From: Galbula dea
Lineage: Eukaryota > Chordata > Aves > Piciformes > Galbulidae
Assembly (NCBI GenBank): GCA_013399015.1
Contig: VWZX01009894.1
Span: 1,862,858 to 1,926,857, forward strand
Length of the DNA stretch: 64,000 nt
Reading direction: 5' to 3'
Under the pieces are notes generated by a model. It saw nothing but the letters and a program-made list of their open reading frames with translations, searched no databases and was not told where the DNA came from. Shown one piece after another: positions 46,204-59,210 of this stretch (positions are counted from its first letter, which is position 1; every line of letters starts with the position of its first letter). Made by a program: the position numbers and the translations under genes.

Positions 46204-49200
46204 CAGGCTTTGTGCATGGGTAAAAGGAATGGTAAGTTCTTCCTTGGGCAAAAACATTGGCTCTTTCTAGCATTTCCAGTTTTTGGAGACCCAAATTCAG
46301 CAATATATTGTACAAAAAAAGCACCTGAGGAAATGTACTTAAACAGTAAAAAAGCAGTTGCTAAAGCTGTTTTTTCTGTGTAGTGTAATAAGAACAAAAG
46401 TCATGACTGATTACTTATTTCTTGTCCTGAAAGATGGCAAGTCTGTGAGTCTTTAAAGACATGAGGATACACTTGAACAACAGCCATTCCAGGATCTGCC
46501 TTGTATGATGTGGGTAGTATAGGCTTGTAGTGTGAAAATGGCTTCCATTTCTTTGGTGATCAGAGCTCTGTGGATATTCTGGCTATGAGCATGTGAGGAT
46601 ATGGGGAATAACAAATTTTTTCCTAGAGCCCATATTGGATTTTTAACATGCATCTGCTACTTTACCAACAGCCTCCCACATGCTGCCACAAAACTATAAC
46701 TTGCACATTTTGGTCTTGGAAGCAAATGTTTCCTAAAGGCCTTGACTTCTTCCACAGAGACCCCAAGGATAGTTATAAAATGTTTGCATAATTATTTTTT
46801 TTATGGGATACAGCTTTTGTTTATTTAAATGATACTGAATGTAATAATATCCAGGTGTCTTAAGCTCCTACCAGTGGTAACAATGGAGAATTCACCAGTG
46901 TTATAGGCTAAATGCTCCAGAAAAGACAGTCACTTGCAGGAATACAGTGAGCAGCCTCTGCTGCTACTGAAACTGCTTGCATGAAGACTGAGCATCTGAC
47001 CACCCGTGGTTTCTGAGAGCTAGAGAGTATTTGGCATCTCTTGTAGACATAGGCAAGAAAAAATCCTTGCTCTCACCTTGCAAAAGTTCATTTATTAATA
47101 AAATAAAGCAAGTGGCACTTTCACAGGTAGCTAAGCCCCCATAAAACATGAGAGGATGAGCTTTTAAAAAACAGTTCTTTCAGTTTTTTAAGACTTTCAG
47201 ATTAGGAAAAGAGCAGAGCCATAGGTTTAGGAATTGATAGGTGTTGGATTTTCAGCTATCAGTGATGAATAAGTCCAGGGACATTTACTGCCTGGTTAAT
47301 AAAAATGCTTCAATGTGGGGAAGAAGTGGATTTCATATTCTAAATGCTTTTAACCTAAGGGCTGATAAGTTGTCTGATCTAGCCCTATACTTGCAACTGT
47401 TTTAAAAAGTAGAATATAAACATATGCTAAATAACATGAAATTTCAAAGAGGGGTAGGAACAAATATTTACATTAGTGAACAGTTTTTCTACTTTGTTTA
47501 TCAGCTTGGGGTTTTTTTTTGTTGAGTTTATTACCCCATGGCTCTGTTTAAATATTTTCTTGTGATTTTATTCTTCTTTCATTGTTTTTCTGTAAATTTG
47601 AATTTTTAGTGTTACATTGACATAATAAGTATAATTACACGTAATTATATGTCATCTCCCCACTGAAACTTGTAATTACAGAATTATGATGTATAATGAC
47701 ATCCATGTTAAATATAGGGGGGGGACACATAAAGGAAAACCATAGAAAATTCATTAAAAAAAATGAAATCATATAATCCACACTTCCTATCCCCCCAGCC
47801 AGAAATAATTGAAGCTTTACTACCTAGGCAAGTTCTTATTTCAATAGTATTCACTCATCTTCTTTATATTTTGCCTGGGAAAAATGTGTTCAGTTTCTTT
47901 TTCAGACAACATTTTACTTTCTCAGATTCAGAGACTAAATTTTAGGATTTCTCCCTGGCCAATAGTTATGCAATGTTTTGTCTAAGCATTTCACTTATGA
48001 TGTGCAATTAGGTTAAACCAGAGAATTAAAAACCTGCAGACTGTGTGGAGAGTACACAAATAGATACAGATAAAGGAAAAGTTCTTTTGTGTCTTAAAAT
48101 CTACATTTTAAGGAGAACTAGGGGTTCAGCAGTAGTAAATATTTAGTCAACAAACCTAAACTTCTGTTCAAAAGCAGAAATTACTGGCTTCATTACCCAA
48201 TTGGAAGAAAGCTGTAATTAAAGGCACAGACAGTAATTTCAGAGGTTGATTTTTGTGTTGCAAATGCATAATTAATTTTATAACTGAGAACCCACTAAAA
48301 GATTAAAAAATTTCTAGTCCTGCTAATAGATGGAATAGCAGCTAGATACATAGATGTGTAGCAGCAGTGGGCCTTGACAGAGGTGTTTGAATCATGCAGG
48401 CTCTGTGTGATCATCTCAAGAAGGTGAAGGACAGAACTAAGTGACTCACTCAATTACTTTGTGCTGAAGATTGAATGTCTGGCTGAAATTAACTTCAGTA
48501 GGTTCATAGACCCTGGCTTCATGTGGGGTGCTGAAGTGCTTATATAGCAACAGGGACCTTTGGAGGGCCACTGTATAAATTTTTCATCTGTCTGCCTATG
48601 GAGAATCTAGAACATGCACTGCTTTGGGTGACATTGCAGGATTTCAAACAAACTTAGTGAGGAAACTGGAAATTCCAGTCTGTCAAGAGGAAAGAAACAG
48701 CCTTTTCCAGTTCGTCTTGGGCATGCTCTGAATAATTAATGGATGATGCCTTGTTTTTTCTGGTGCCTTATATTTATATTGTTCTAATTGATTTATGCTT
48801 TTAGATGTGAGAAGGTATGCAGGCCTTTTGATAATAGAAAATAGAGCAGACTCTCCAGAGATCTTGAGAACAAAGTGCAGTAGGAGAGAGATGGGAAAAT
48901 CCTGACATTTGGCACATGAGGATGAAAACCCCAAAAGGTTCTAACTGTCCTGTGTTGGTAGCTAATCCTTTCAGAAAGCAATGACAGTTGCTTGCAGTCT
49001 TCTAAAGGAAGCTGATCTGGCCCAATTCCACCTTCAAACAACTCCTCTTCTATTGCCTCCTGAGAGCCCCTTTTGCCTCATCAGTGCAAGGTCAACGTTT
49101 GACCTTGCAGTGAGTTATCTTCTGACAGATAATTCTGTTCACAGTGCATTCTTTCTGCAGTACAGCCTTGTCAATAGCCTTCTCTCAGAAAAAATGCTTC

Positions 49201-52200
49201 CCGGGATTCATTTTGCAGTCACCACCCCATTTATAAATGGGCTTTTTCAGGCAGATGATGGCTGAGCTGAATTCCACCACAGTCAAACCACATCACTTAT
49301 AACATGAAAGGGACTTTCCTTGAGAGGCTGGATTTCGGGGCTTGTTTATTAAAACACAAGAATTAAATGCTGTACTCCACTTTCCTTCACAATTTCTTTA
49401 TGCCCTTCCCCTCTTCTCCATTTCAGTCATTCACAGTATCAGACTTCTTTACATAACTGCCAGCAGCACACATTTTCCAACTCCACAAATGAAATGAAAC
49501 CACTGAGCATAGCTGAAAACAGAGGCATGATTAAATATATTATAAACTACCAAGAATAGGAAGAACATGCCATGGAGCTATCATCTATCACAATGTATGT
49601 GGGGGTAGGGAACCAGTCAACTTATTCTATGTTAATGCTGTGATAAATTGGTACTTATATACACATGTGTATGTGTATAGCTGTTTAGTTTCAATTTCTT
49701 TGTAAGTAGGTGGGAGAACAGCTAAATGCTGTGAAGACCTCTTAAGCTATTACTCTAAAGGTAGCAAATTCTTGGCTCAATGTAGTTTTCTTGCAAATTA
49801 ATTTTGAAAGCTGTTTATGTTCGACTGAAATACTATAATGGAGAACAAATGAATGACACTTTTAATTACATCTGTGGAATTAAATAAAACACACTGCTAG
49901 AACATATGCGTAAGGGTTGCAGCAGAGAGTTTTATTTTCTGAGAAATTAATTGGTTTCTTTATTATTCATAAACTAAAATACACAAATGGTATTTGATGT
50001 GTCTGGGCTCTTTGTCTTTAGCATATTTTCATTTTCTCTGGAACAAGATTTGTTGAAAGAGCTTTTGTCTGTTGATGTTTTCAGGACACATTTTCTGAGT
50101 AGCCTTTAGATATTTGATAGCAGGTCTTAGTTTTCCAGTTCTTAAGGTTTTGTTAAAAGAAAATAATATATGAGTGTGCCTGCTATTTAGCAGTCATATT
50201 TCATAAAGTGGGGCAAATTATTCATGCAAGAATGGAAAATTATTCATAGTTTGCTGTAGCTGGTACATGATCCAGTTGAGTGGTGCACAGGATAGATAGG
50301 GATCTGCTACCAAGTACATGTGCACACAGAAATGTCTCTTTCAAACAATCCCTGTGCTTATCCGTTACAAGGGGTTGGTTTTCTTACCTCCATCTCACAA
50401 TACTGAGCAGGAGTATGATAGGGAAGCCAAGTAGCAAGTCAGCATTTATTGTTTTGTGATGTTCTGTCTATGCAGTGCCCCATGCAGCAACCCTGAGCCT
50501 AAAGAGTCAGAGCAGTTTAGTCTGCCCAGGTTCTCTTGGAGACAAGTGGGTGAGGAGTAGATGATGACATCTCTCTCCTAAAGGCTGTTTGGGATTTCCT
50601 CTTACTAGCTCTTAGTTTCTGTACTCCATGTGCCAATACACTGTTTCCCAGAACTGAGTGTTTATACTGTTTCATTGCAGATGATTTTGTTTAGTTATCC
50701 AGGTGTTAGACAACAGTATAAAGCTAATTCATTTATGTATTCAGTGATGAGTGTGTGAGCACCAGGCTATACTGCTGATATATGTTACTTTGAGTCTAGG
50801 TGGGCTGTTAATTGAGAAACATTAAGTCAAAGATGGTGAAAGTTCTAGTCAGAAAAAAGCTAAAGGTAATTCTGGGGAAAAAAGCAGGCAGAAAGGCAAG
50901 CATCAGTGCTTCAGTGAACACAGGGAAGGGAGGAAGAAAAATCCTTTCAGAAGAAGAGAAAAAAGGTTGAAGTTGCACCCAGATGTGTTACTTTTCAAAG
51001 CAAGCTGTATAAAGAGCTCAAGCTGTGGCTGAGAGCCACTGAGAAGCAAGCAGACCTGAAAAGAACAGAGAGATGTAACAGAATAGAGGAAAAGCCTTAA
51101 GGCAATTGTAAGATACTATGCTGTCATTCTCGCTGAACCCTGGTCTGTCTGAGATGATGCAGTGAGGATCTTCTGCTTCCCTATCGCAGTAGGAGTGGGA
51201 ACTGTGGTCTTGGGAAGTCACAAGGAAGGATGTGTGTTGACTATGGGAACACAAATAATGTTTTCTCTTCTTTTAATTCCAAAGATGCATATCTTCAGAA
51301 AGAGAAAGCAGAGGAGGAAAACACCAAGGCTGATTTCTTTCTCCTGTCTTTTATTCTTCTCTCTTTCTGTAATTCGCTGTATCCTAGCGGCCTGGTTGCA
51401 GGTGAAACAAGTAGAGTCACAGCTCCAGAGGGAGCAGTAAGATATGGGCATTTAAATACCAAGGATGTGTGCTCGGTTAGTAATGCTTAGTTAGGTGATA
51501 GAAACAATATCAGTAGGTAGGCTGTTGATGTGTTGATGTCAGCCACCTCTGCAAATGGCTGAATTTATCCATACTGCCTGGTTTAGGCCAATGCATCTCA
51601 ACCATAGTCTACAAATAGAAAAAGAAATCTTTTTGAGCTTGTGTTATCAGTTCCTTTATGAACTCCCACACAATGTTAATAAAGTTCATTATTTTATACT
51701 TCTCATTATTAGAGCTGAATTTGCCATTTTTTCCCATATTTTTTCTTTTTTTTAACAAATCAAGACTCTTCTGTAAAAGCATAACGTGATGAAGTTTTCC
51801 TTAGATGACTACAAAATATATTTGACATGTCAAGTTCTTTCATGGTGCTGATACTATCTAGGAGACAATCCAAAGTACATTGAAGTTGATGAAGTTTTCA
51901 GTACACTCACTGACTCGCTAGGGCCCCACAAGATATATTTTCTTTGTCAGATTTTTTAGAAGTAATTAAATAATATCATTAATGCAATTTGATGTAACTC
52001 ATATTGCCTTTGAATGAAAGCTGATCTGAAATTTGATAGGAGAGAAATATCATCAGTTAGTTACATAAATACAGGGACCAATAAGACTGGAATGTCCAGT
52101 ACACAGTTCATGTGGCTGCCCAAAAGGCAATTGCAAAATTATGGGCAAACACGAAACTGATAATCTGAGCTGAAATAGGAGAAATGGATGGAAAATCAGT

Positions 52201-53834
52201 GAGACCAGGTGGATATTTTTCATGCATCTCTGTGAATTCAAATTAGACAAGAATGCCTTTAGAATAAAATCTTACCATTTCTTCACTACTTGCACTAAAA
52301 TTGACAATTTAAATGTTAAGTCTAGAGCAGGGGTATTTTTTTCTTCATACCTATTGGTTATGTGACCTGTTCCATTTTTAATATCAATTTTTCTGCAAAA
52401 AAGGTGGCATTTTCCCTCTGGGTGTTTTGTCCAAGAATAAGTATTTATGTGGAAACAAACCAGGGAATATTTTCAATTCTTTAAATAAAAGTCACTAAGT
52501 ATGATCCATTTTAAAAATCAATTTTATTTCATTCTGGGTTTCTTGCACTCTAGACAATTGCTTGCTTCTTTTTTTTCTTTGTTGTGATGGCTCAGGATGA
52601 CTTAAAGGCTTACAAATCTTTCAGAATGACAGGGTGCACTTGATGCTCTGAGGACATAAAATGGGTTCTGTCTATCAGGGTCTTTAGAGAATTATATATA
52701 TGGTGGAAGTCATGTCAGAATTTATCTCGGTCAAAGCTAATATTAAAATCACTGTCAGTTTCCAGGCATCTCTACTATATTGGAAAGTGTTGCAATTGGT
52801 TAACACAGTCATGTTTACTGATGTCAACTTTTGATGGATTGTATGAGTAAACTGAGGAAGAAAAATATTTAATATCTATTGTGCCAGACACCTACATTTC
52901 AGTGAACTATGAAAAAAAATACCTATGGATAAATTGTGTTATCTTTTAAAATGTTGCTAGTCACAGCACTGTATGTGAAATATAAATGTTCTTTTTGCAC
53001 CGTAGTACTAGCAGTGAATTTCCCTGGAGGTAAAACTAAGTCTATAGCCATAAACCAGAAAACAGTTTCCTTATTTGACAGACGTATCAAGTTCCATCTG
53101 GTAATGAAGATAAGAGCGGAGATGAGCAGCAAACTTTCCTGATCCATGCATGTTTCAGCATAAATTTGATATAGCCACAGTTGTCAGAGAAGTCACCTTA
53201 TGCATCACCTCATTTAACCTGTGTGGAACGAGGCCCCCTGAATTTTCTTCCTGTACTGACTTGTATATTGATGAGGGTAAGAATCAAAGGTAGAGAAAAA
53301 GAAGGAAGTGTACAAGAGATAGAATGAGGTCTGTTTCATTGGCAGCAAGAGATCAGTTCAGACTAGAAAATGAAAACATGGAAGATGCTTCTTGGCTTAT
53401 TAAAGAGAATGAATGACTTTCACTTTCCAGTGTGCATGAAAAAGCAATTTCAACAGGAGATTCTCATACACATATTGCTCTGGTTGTTCACACATCAGTG
53501 CGATTATGGGTGTAATACCTGGATTTACCTTTCTTTCTTTATGCAATTCTTACTTATGTCAGCTGGCTAAATCTGTTACATGCCATAAGGAAGAGTCTAG
53601 TTTATTTTATCATACATAGTATATTGTTTTGGAAAGCTGCCTTTTTTTTTTTGTATACATTAAAATGAATTAAAGTGTTACACAAGTTAGAATCCATATT
53701 CACAACAATTACATTCTCAATGTCAATTACCTCCATCAGTACTGAAGTAGGTTCAATTACAGAAGAAATGTATACCCAGCAATACCTGAAGCGCATTTTA
53801 GAAAATACATACAGAGCATTTTGCAGCTGTGTTT

Positions 53835-53887
53835 GATTTTAACATAGGACATGAATGCAGATTTTAACATAAAGGGACATGAATGCA
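53835..53887. repeat. Tandem duplication of a 25/28-bp unit
   Basis: GATTTTAACATA plus GGACATGAATGCA (53835-53859) is followed directly by GATTTTAACATA, AAG, GGACATGAATGCA (53860-53887). The copies differ only by a 3-bp indel. Confidence 0.85.
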
Positions 53888-56800
53888 GTAAGAACATGTT
53901 TTTCCTGTGAAAAGGTTTCACTGCGTTTATCCCCACTGTCTTTCTAAAGGTGTCCATACAGCACTGGTGGAAGGAATGTTTCAGACTGTGGTGACTGCTG
54001 TATCATTAAGTATTTGGTTTTCAACAAACAGGAGTCTTTGAAAATCAGTATTTATCAGAGCTGAGAATGGCACAGTAAATCTCCTGCATCCATTTTAAAA
54101 ACAGAGAAAAGCCTTCAGTGTGGTGAAGAGTGGGAAGGGTCTTGTACCAAAGAGGTACTCCAAAATACATACCTCTAATCACAACACAAGCACACAGGCC
54201 CACATCTAAAAATAGTCATACTTCACGAAGATTTTGAGAAATAGTTAACAATACAGATCTGAAGAATTTCTTCTACCCTGAGAGTAGTTTTGAACAAAAC
54301 TGGCAGAGTGGCAGACACATCGAGAAGAGCATTGCATATTGTGGAGAGGAGATGTGAGATTTCTGAGAATACTTTCTGTACCAAAGTTAAGTGCTTCTGT
54401 AAGTGAAGGACATGAATTCAACTACTGCATGAGCTGATTTTGCACTTTTTTTCCTAGCTCTGCACCTTTGTTCAAAAGGAAACAGAGGAGGGTTTGTTCC
54501 CTTCTACTTCCTCTTTCTTGCTCTCTTTTTCTTCCTATTGGGAAGAATCTCAGAGAAACCCACTGGAGATGATCCTACCCAAATGTTTGTCCAAAAGAGC
54601 CATGTCTGGACATTTGTAACACTACGTTGTCCTGCAACAAACTTGTGCTCATGATAGCTTTCTTCAGTTCCAATATGCAGTTTCTTAATGTTTCTCAGCT
54701 CTTTCTAGCTTCTGTGTTTGAAATACTAAATGTGTTTATAACTTTGCAACTCAAACCAGCTGGCAGGAGTGAAAATGTTAAAGGGGTATAGGGTCCCTCA
54801 CTCCCAGGTTTCTTCTTTGCAATGCAGAGCTGTTGTTGGCTCCACCTGTGACTTCCTGACATGCTCTTGTCAAGATCATGTTCACGACTCTTCCTATGCT
54901 AGGAAGATAAATTGTATTTTTGATTAAAAAAGTATATTCAGAGATTTGGTTTTTTAAAAAATCTGCATATGAATTAATGTGCAAATTTGAGAACTTAGTG
55001 TCTACTTTTTAAAAAGAAATTTTGTCACTAGACAAAATAGCATAGAGCAAAATTAGAACCTAAAATGTGGTAATTCTAAAATAAAGATACCTCTTTGCTT
55101 TTTAGGGGACACTTTAATATACCTTTATATATGACATGTTTGAGTTGGCTGTCTTTAAATTGTCTTTAATGTTTTAATGCTTCTGCTATAAAAGCCATCA
55201 TAATCCAATTTGTATAATGAGTTAATTGCTAATTGCTAGTAATTGTTAGTTAAAAAAAGTCTGGTAATTACCCTGTAGTAAGAACTCTCTACAAAGAGTA
55301 GAATTCCCATTCTTGTTTAGTTCCATCATTCACTTGTTCATCTTGGAAAGCACGCCCCTCTCTTTTATGGGAGAAGTCTCCTCTTTTTGATGGGAAGGTT
55401 TGTCAACCTGATCTGTCATGAAGAGAGACACATTCCAGGAGACTCTGTGCCTCCAGTGGGAATTCTGTGGTTTTACTGCTTTATAAATATAAATTCTCAG
55501 ATATTGAAACATGTATTACCTTAAATTAGAGTGAAATGGATCTGATCTTAGAATGGGTCAGGAAAAAAAATAAACAAGCATGGAAATATATTATCAGTGA
55601 ACTCAGCAGTCTTAATTAGTAAACAATAGAGCTGTAACTATTTTATTCTGATTATATTCACTAACAGAGTAATTATCATTTTAATTGATATGTATGAACA
55701 GGTGCTTACACTGAAAACAGTTTCAAACTGGGATGCGTTATGCTTGAAAAGTAGCTTGGCTGATTGTTCTCATTAGCCAAACAGATGGCTGGACGTTTGC
55801 TTGCCATTTTATGGAGAGAAAATTATACTCTGACAATATTTTACATAGTGTGAAGTATTTATAAATCAATAAAAGATGAAATTTATGCTCAGTATTAGTG
55901 TAGAGTAAATGCAATTCACATGCTGGCATCTCCATGATAAATATCAAGCTACTGTTCTAATTAACTCTTTTGGAGAGTTTACTTTCAAGTGCAATGAGGC
56001 TAGAGCACTGATGTGCTCAGGACTGTGTAGAAGCAGACCTTATGTTAAATGATGGATTTTAGCACCCTTCTCAGGACACCATGCATCTATCTGTTTCATT
56101 CCCATCTATTGTCTGCTTCTTAAAATTTAGGGCTTCTTAGGAGGAGCTGTGCTATGCATCTCTGAGAGTTAACTGCAGACTCTGAATGTTGGCTTCCGTA
56201 TTTTAGCCTTGTTGAAAATGAGGCTGTGTGTGGGTTTCTAAATTGTTAATCTAAATTGACTTTTAGATTTGAGAATCCTCTTCTGTTATCCTCTGTATAG
56301 CGTAGGATAGTTCTTTATAATCTGTGGAATGGCTGAGACAGGTGTATTATACTCCCTTGGCTGGATAGTAATGTGGTTTCAATAGTGTTTGCTCAAGTAT
56401 GATTAGAACTTTCTCTCAATTTGTTACTGTACTTGGCCCTGCAAAAATGTCTGATTTTGAGTACTTCGGTTTTACATCAAAATGAGTGTTTGTGTGTGCC
56501 TCTTGCTTCAAAAACTGAGAGAAAATATGTACTCTGTAAGCAACATGTGAAGGTGGTCACCTCTAATTTTAGAGTGCCAGAATAGAAGCATTTACATTTG
56601 TCTTTCTATATTCCCAAGAGTTGGGAATAGACATTGGGATAATGAATGTTCTTTGGTGTACACCTTTTCTAGTTTTGACTCCGGATCCTAAAGTCCTTTG
56701 CCAATGAGACTCTATAAACCTTGCAAAATATCCTGAGAAGTCTGGCTTCCAACCAAAACCAATTAACACCTAAAATAATACATCCCAGAATGCTGCATCA

Positions 56801-58214
56801 GAGATTATTAACAGAGTTTACTTGGAACTTTTTATTTTTACACTTACAAGGAATTTTCGGTACAGCTGGTTTGGTGGTGGCCAAGCACCTGTTAAGTCTT
56901 TTAGGTATCATCTTCTTCTTCTGTACCAGAGTAAATCTTCTTTACTTGGCACTGTAATACTTTCCAGAATGTTGACTGCACTATCTGAAAGAGAAACAGA
57001 TGACCAGCTTGAGTGATCAGCAACAGCTCTTCAAAACCTTAAGAGTTCTTGATGATTGCATTGCTTTAATATAATGTTCCTGTTAATAAATGTCAAAAGG
57101 AAAAAGATTTGTGATACTGTAGCATAAGTGTAAATCTTAGAAAAAATAATTCATATTACAAAAAATATTCTAAAGTACTGGCAACATTTTTTTTTCTTTT
57201 TACATTCAAATGCCATAAAAGCTCATATATTAAATTTCTAAGTATGGCTTCAAACTTGGAAAAAGATTTGGAGGCGGTAAGGGGAATTCTGTTAGGACTG
57301 TCGCTGAAACAAAGCTGTAACTACCTGTTCTGTGTACTTCCTCCTTCTTTGCATGCCCCCATAGCCACATAATGAGACTTTCGTTTTAGACTTTATCTCA
57401 GTCTTGGGATCCAGATAACTCTGCAGCTACACAAACAGCCATGCTGGCACAGAGACTTAGTGTCATTGACTAGGTGGACTGTTTAGGACTACAAGAAAGC
57501 ATGACTTACTTCTTTTGCTAACAGCAATAGCTTTTGCTGCCTTAAAATATTTAGTCTCCTTCTGTACTTGGAATCCTTTGAGTATCAGGCTTTGTACTGC
57601 CCCAGCTAGGTAGCCCTTCTCTGCAACGCACACTACCTGGTGAGAGGAACTGCTTTGTGGCATCCATGTTGCACCAGGTATTGCCCTGTTAAATAAGCAG
57701 CTGTGAATATCAGATGGAATTGAGTTGACTAAAAATGATTTTTAGCACTTTGATTCCTTCCCTCCTGAATGAAATAGTGGCCCAAGCGTACAGCTTCCCA
57801 TGATCGTCATAGCTGCACTGGTACAGCCTGTATTTTGGCTAAGCATTTGATGCTAAGGTGCAGAACATTTTGCTCCAGACAGATCGTAATACACAACGTG
57901 TCTAAAATAAGTTCTCTCCTCCTTGGTCCTATGGGGCCAAGTGATAAGGCATTTCGTGCTAATCACTGGAGACATTTTGGTGGTGAACAGCATTCTTCTT
58001 CATTTGTTAGTGCCAGAGGCTTCAGAACAGTAAATAACATCAACAGATTTTCTCATGTTTTAGCCATATTGTTCTGCTATCCAAAGACAAAGCAAAAGAC
58101 AAGCTAAAAAAGAGTCGTTTCAGTCAAAATATGATGAACAACACACTTTTCTGAAACTCAGTTACAAATCATTCTGTCAACAAGCTGAAGTCACTTGGCC
58201 TTCCAAAGGGGGTG

Positions 58215-58228
58215 GTCACCATGGTAAC
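58215..58228. promoter_or_regulatory. RFX X-box-like palindrome
   Basis: GTCACC-AT-GGTAAC matches the RFX-family X-box (GTNRCC, 0-3 bases, RGYAAC) on both half-sites and is nearly a perfect inverted repeat. RFX proteins drive ciliary and neuronal genes. Functional use here is inferred; a single 14-bp match can occur by chance in 64 kb, though a full two-half-site match is uncommon. Confidence 0.45.
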
Positions 58229-58488
58229 AAAATATGCTAGATACTTCATTTTTCCCAAAACTTTATTCATGTCATAAATGTAGTGGGAGCTCATCCTTCT
58301 TTTACAGAGGGATCTGGAGATATATATTCGTTGGTGCTTGTTGTCTGCTGAAAGATCCTCACAAACTTGCACTTGCTGGGGAATGTTTGCTAGGGCAGAA
58401 GTTCCTGCAGAGTCCAAGTCGAGACCCAACTCAGTAAAGCATTGAAATGGTTCGTAATGGCTGATGAATTGCCAGGGGAGGTGAGAGG

Positions 58489-58506
58489 AGGAGAGAGAGA
58501 GAGAGA
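58489..58506. repeat. (GA)n microsatellite
   Basis: About eight GA units, flanked by purine-rich sequence. Confidence 0.8.
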
Positions 58507-59189
58507 AAGGAATGTTTGGTACTCCTTGTACATGAGTGCTGCAAAATAAAAGCAAACTTTCTCCAAAGCTAGTTATCTTTATTTCCCATGGTGAATTTAT
58601 CATATTTCAGGGGCCCCGAGCTCATAAATGCACACCTGGCTCTTCAGTTGCAATTTGCGTATTGAAGCCTCTTGTGCGGCTGCTGTTTGGCAATAGGCTA
58701 CGTTGGTTTACTATTACTGGAGTTGCACTTATTTTTTTCTTAATTTAATTTTAGAAGCATCTCCATGTATTTTGTCTGTAGGTCTGCTAGACCATCTGGA
58801 GCAGCTTTATTCTCCTTTTTGTATGTTTATCAACTCCAGACTAAATAGTAGCCCTTTATTTCATAGTTCAATTATCCTAGAGAACATAAGGAACCAGAAT
58901 GAGTTTGTTCAAACTGAAAATGGATCTTGAGCAAAGTTCCAAATCGAAGACCATACTTGAGGAAAAAGAAAAAGTTTGATCACTGATTTGCTTGAAGTAC
59001 TTCAGCAGAGTCTTTCATTGGAGTAGGGCACAAAGATAGAGTAAAAATTGATGTAAAGATCAGTTGCCTCTTTTTCTTCCATTTGGCCTCTGTTGTTCTT
59101 TGTTACTACTTTACAGAAAGACTTTTTTCTCAAAGCTCTTTTGAAAAGCTGTTCTTTGCTTGGCCTCTGTTGAAGTTATTTTATCATTT

Positions 59190-59210
59190 CATATATATAT
59201 GTATATATAT
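59190..59210. repeat. (AT)n microsatellite
   Basis: ATATATATATGTATATATAT run. Confidence 0.8.

Noticed and set aside
58169..58603. 144-codon minus-strand frame
   Set aside because: No recognisable domain, and it overlaps the GA microsatellite and the X-box block. Chance is likely without coding-conservation evidence.
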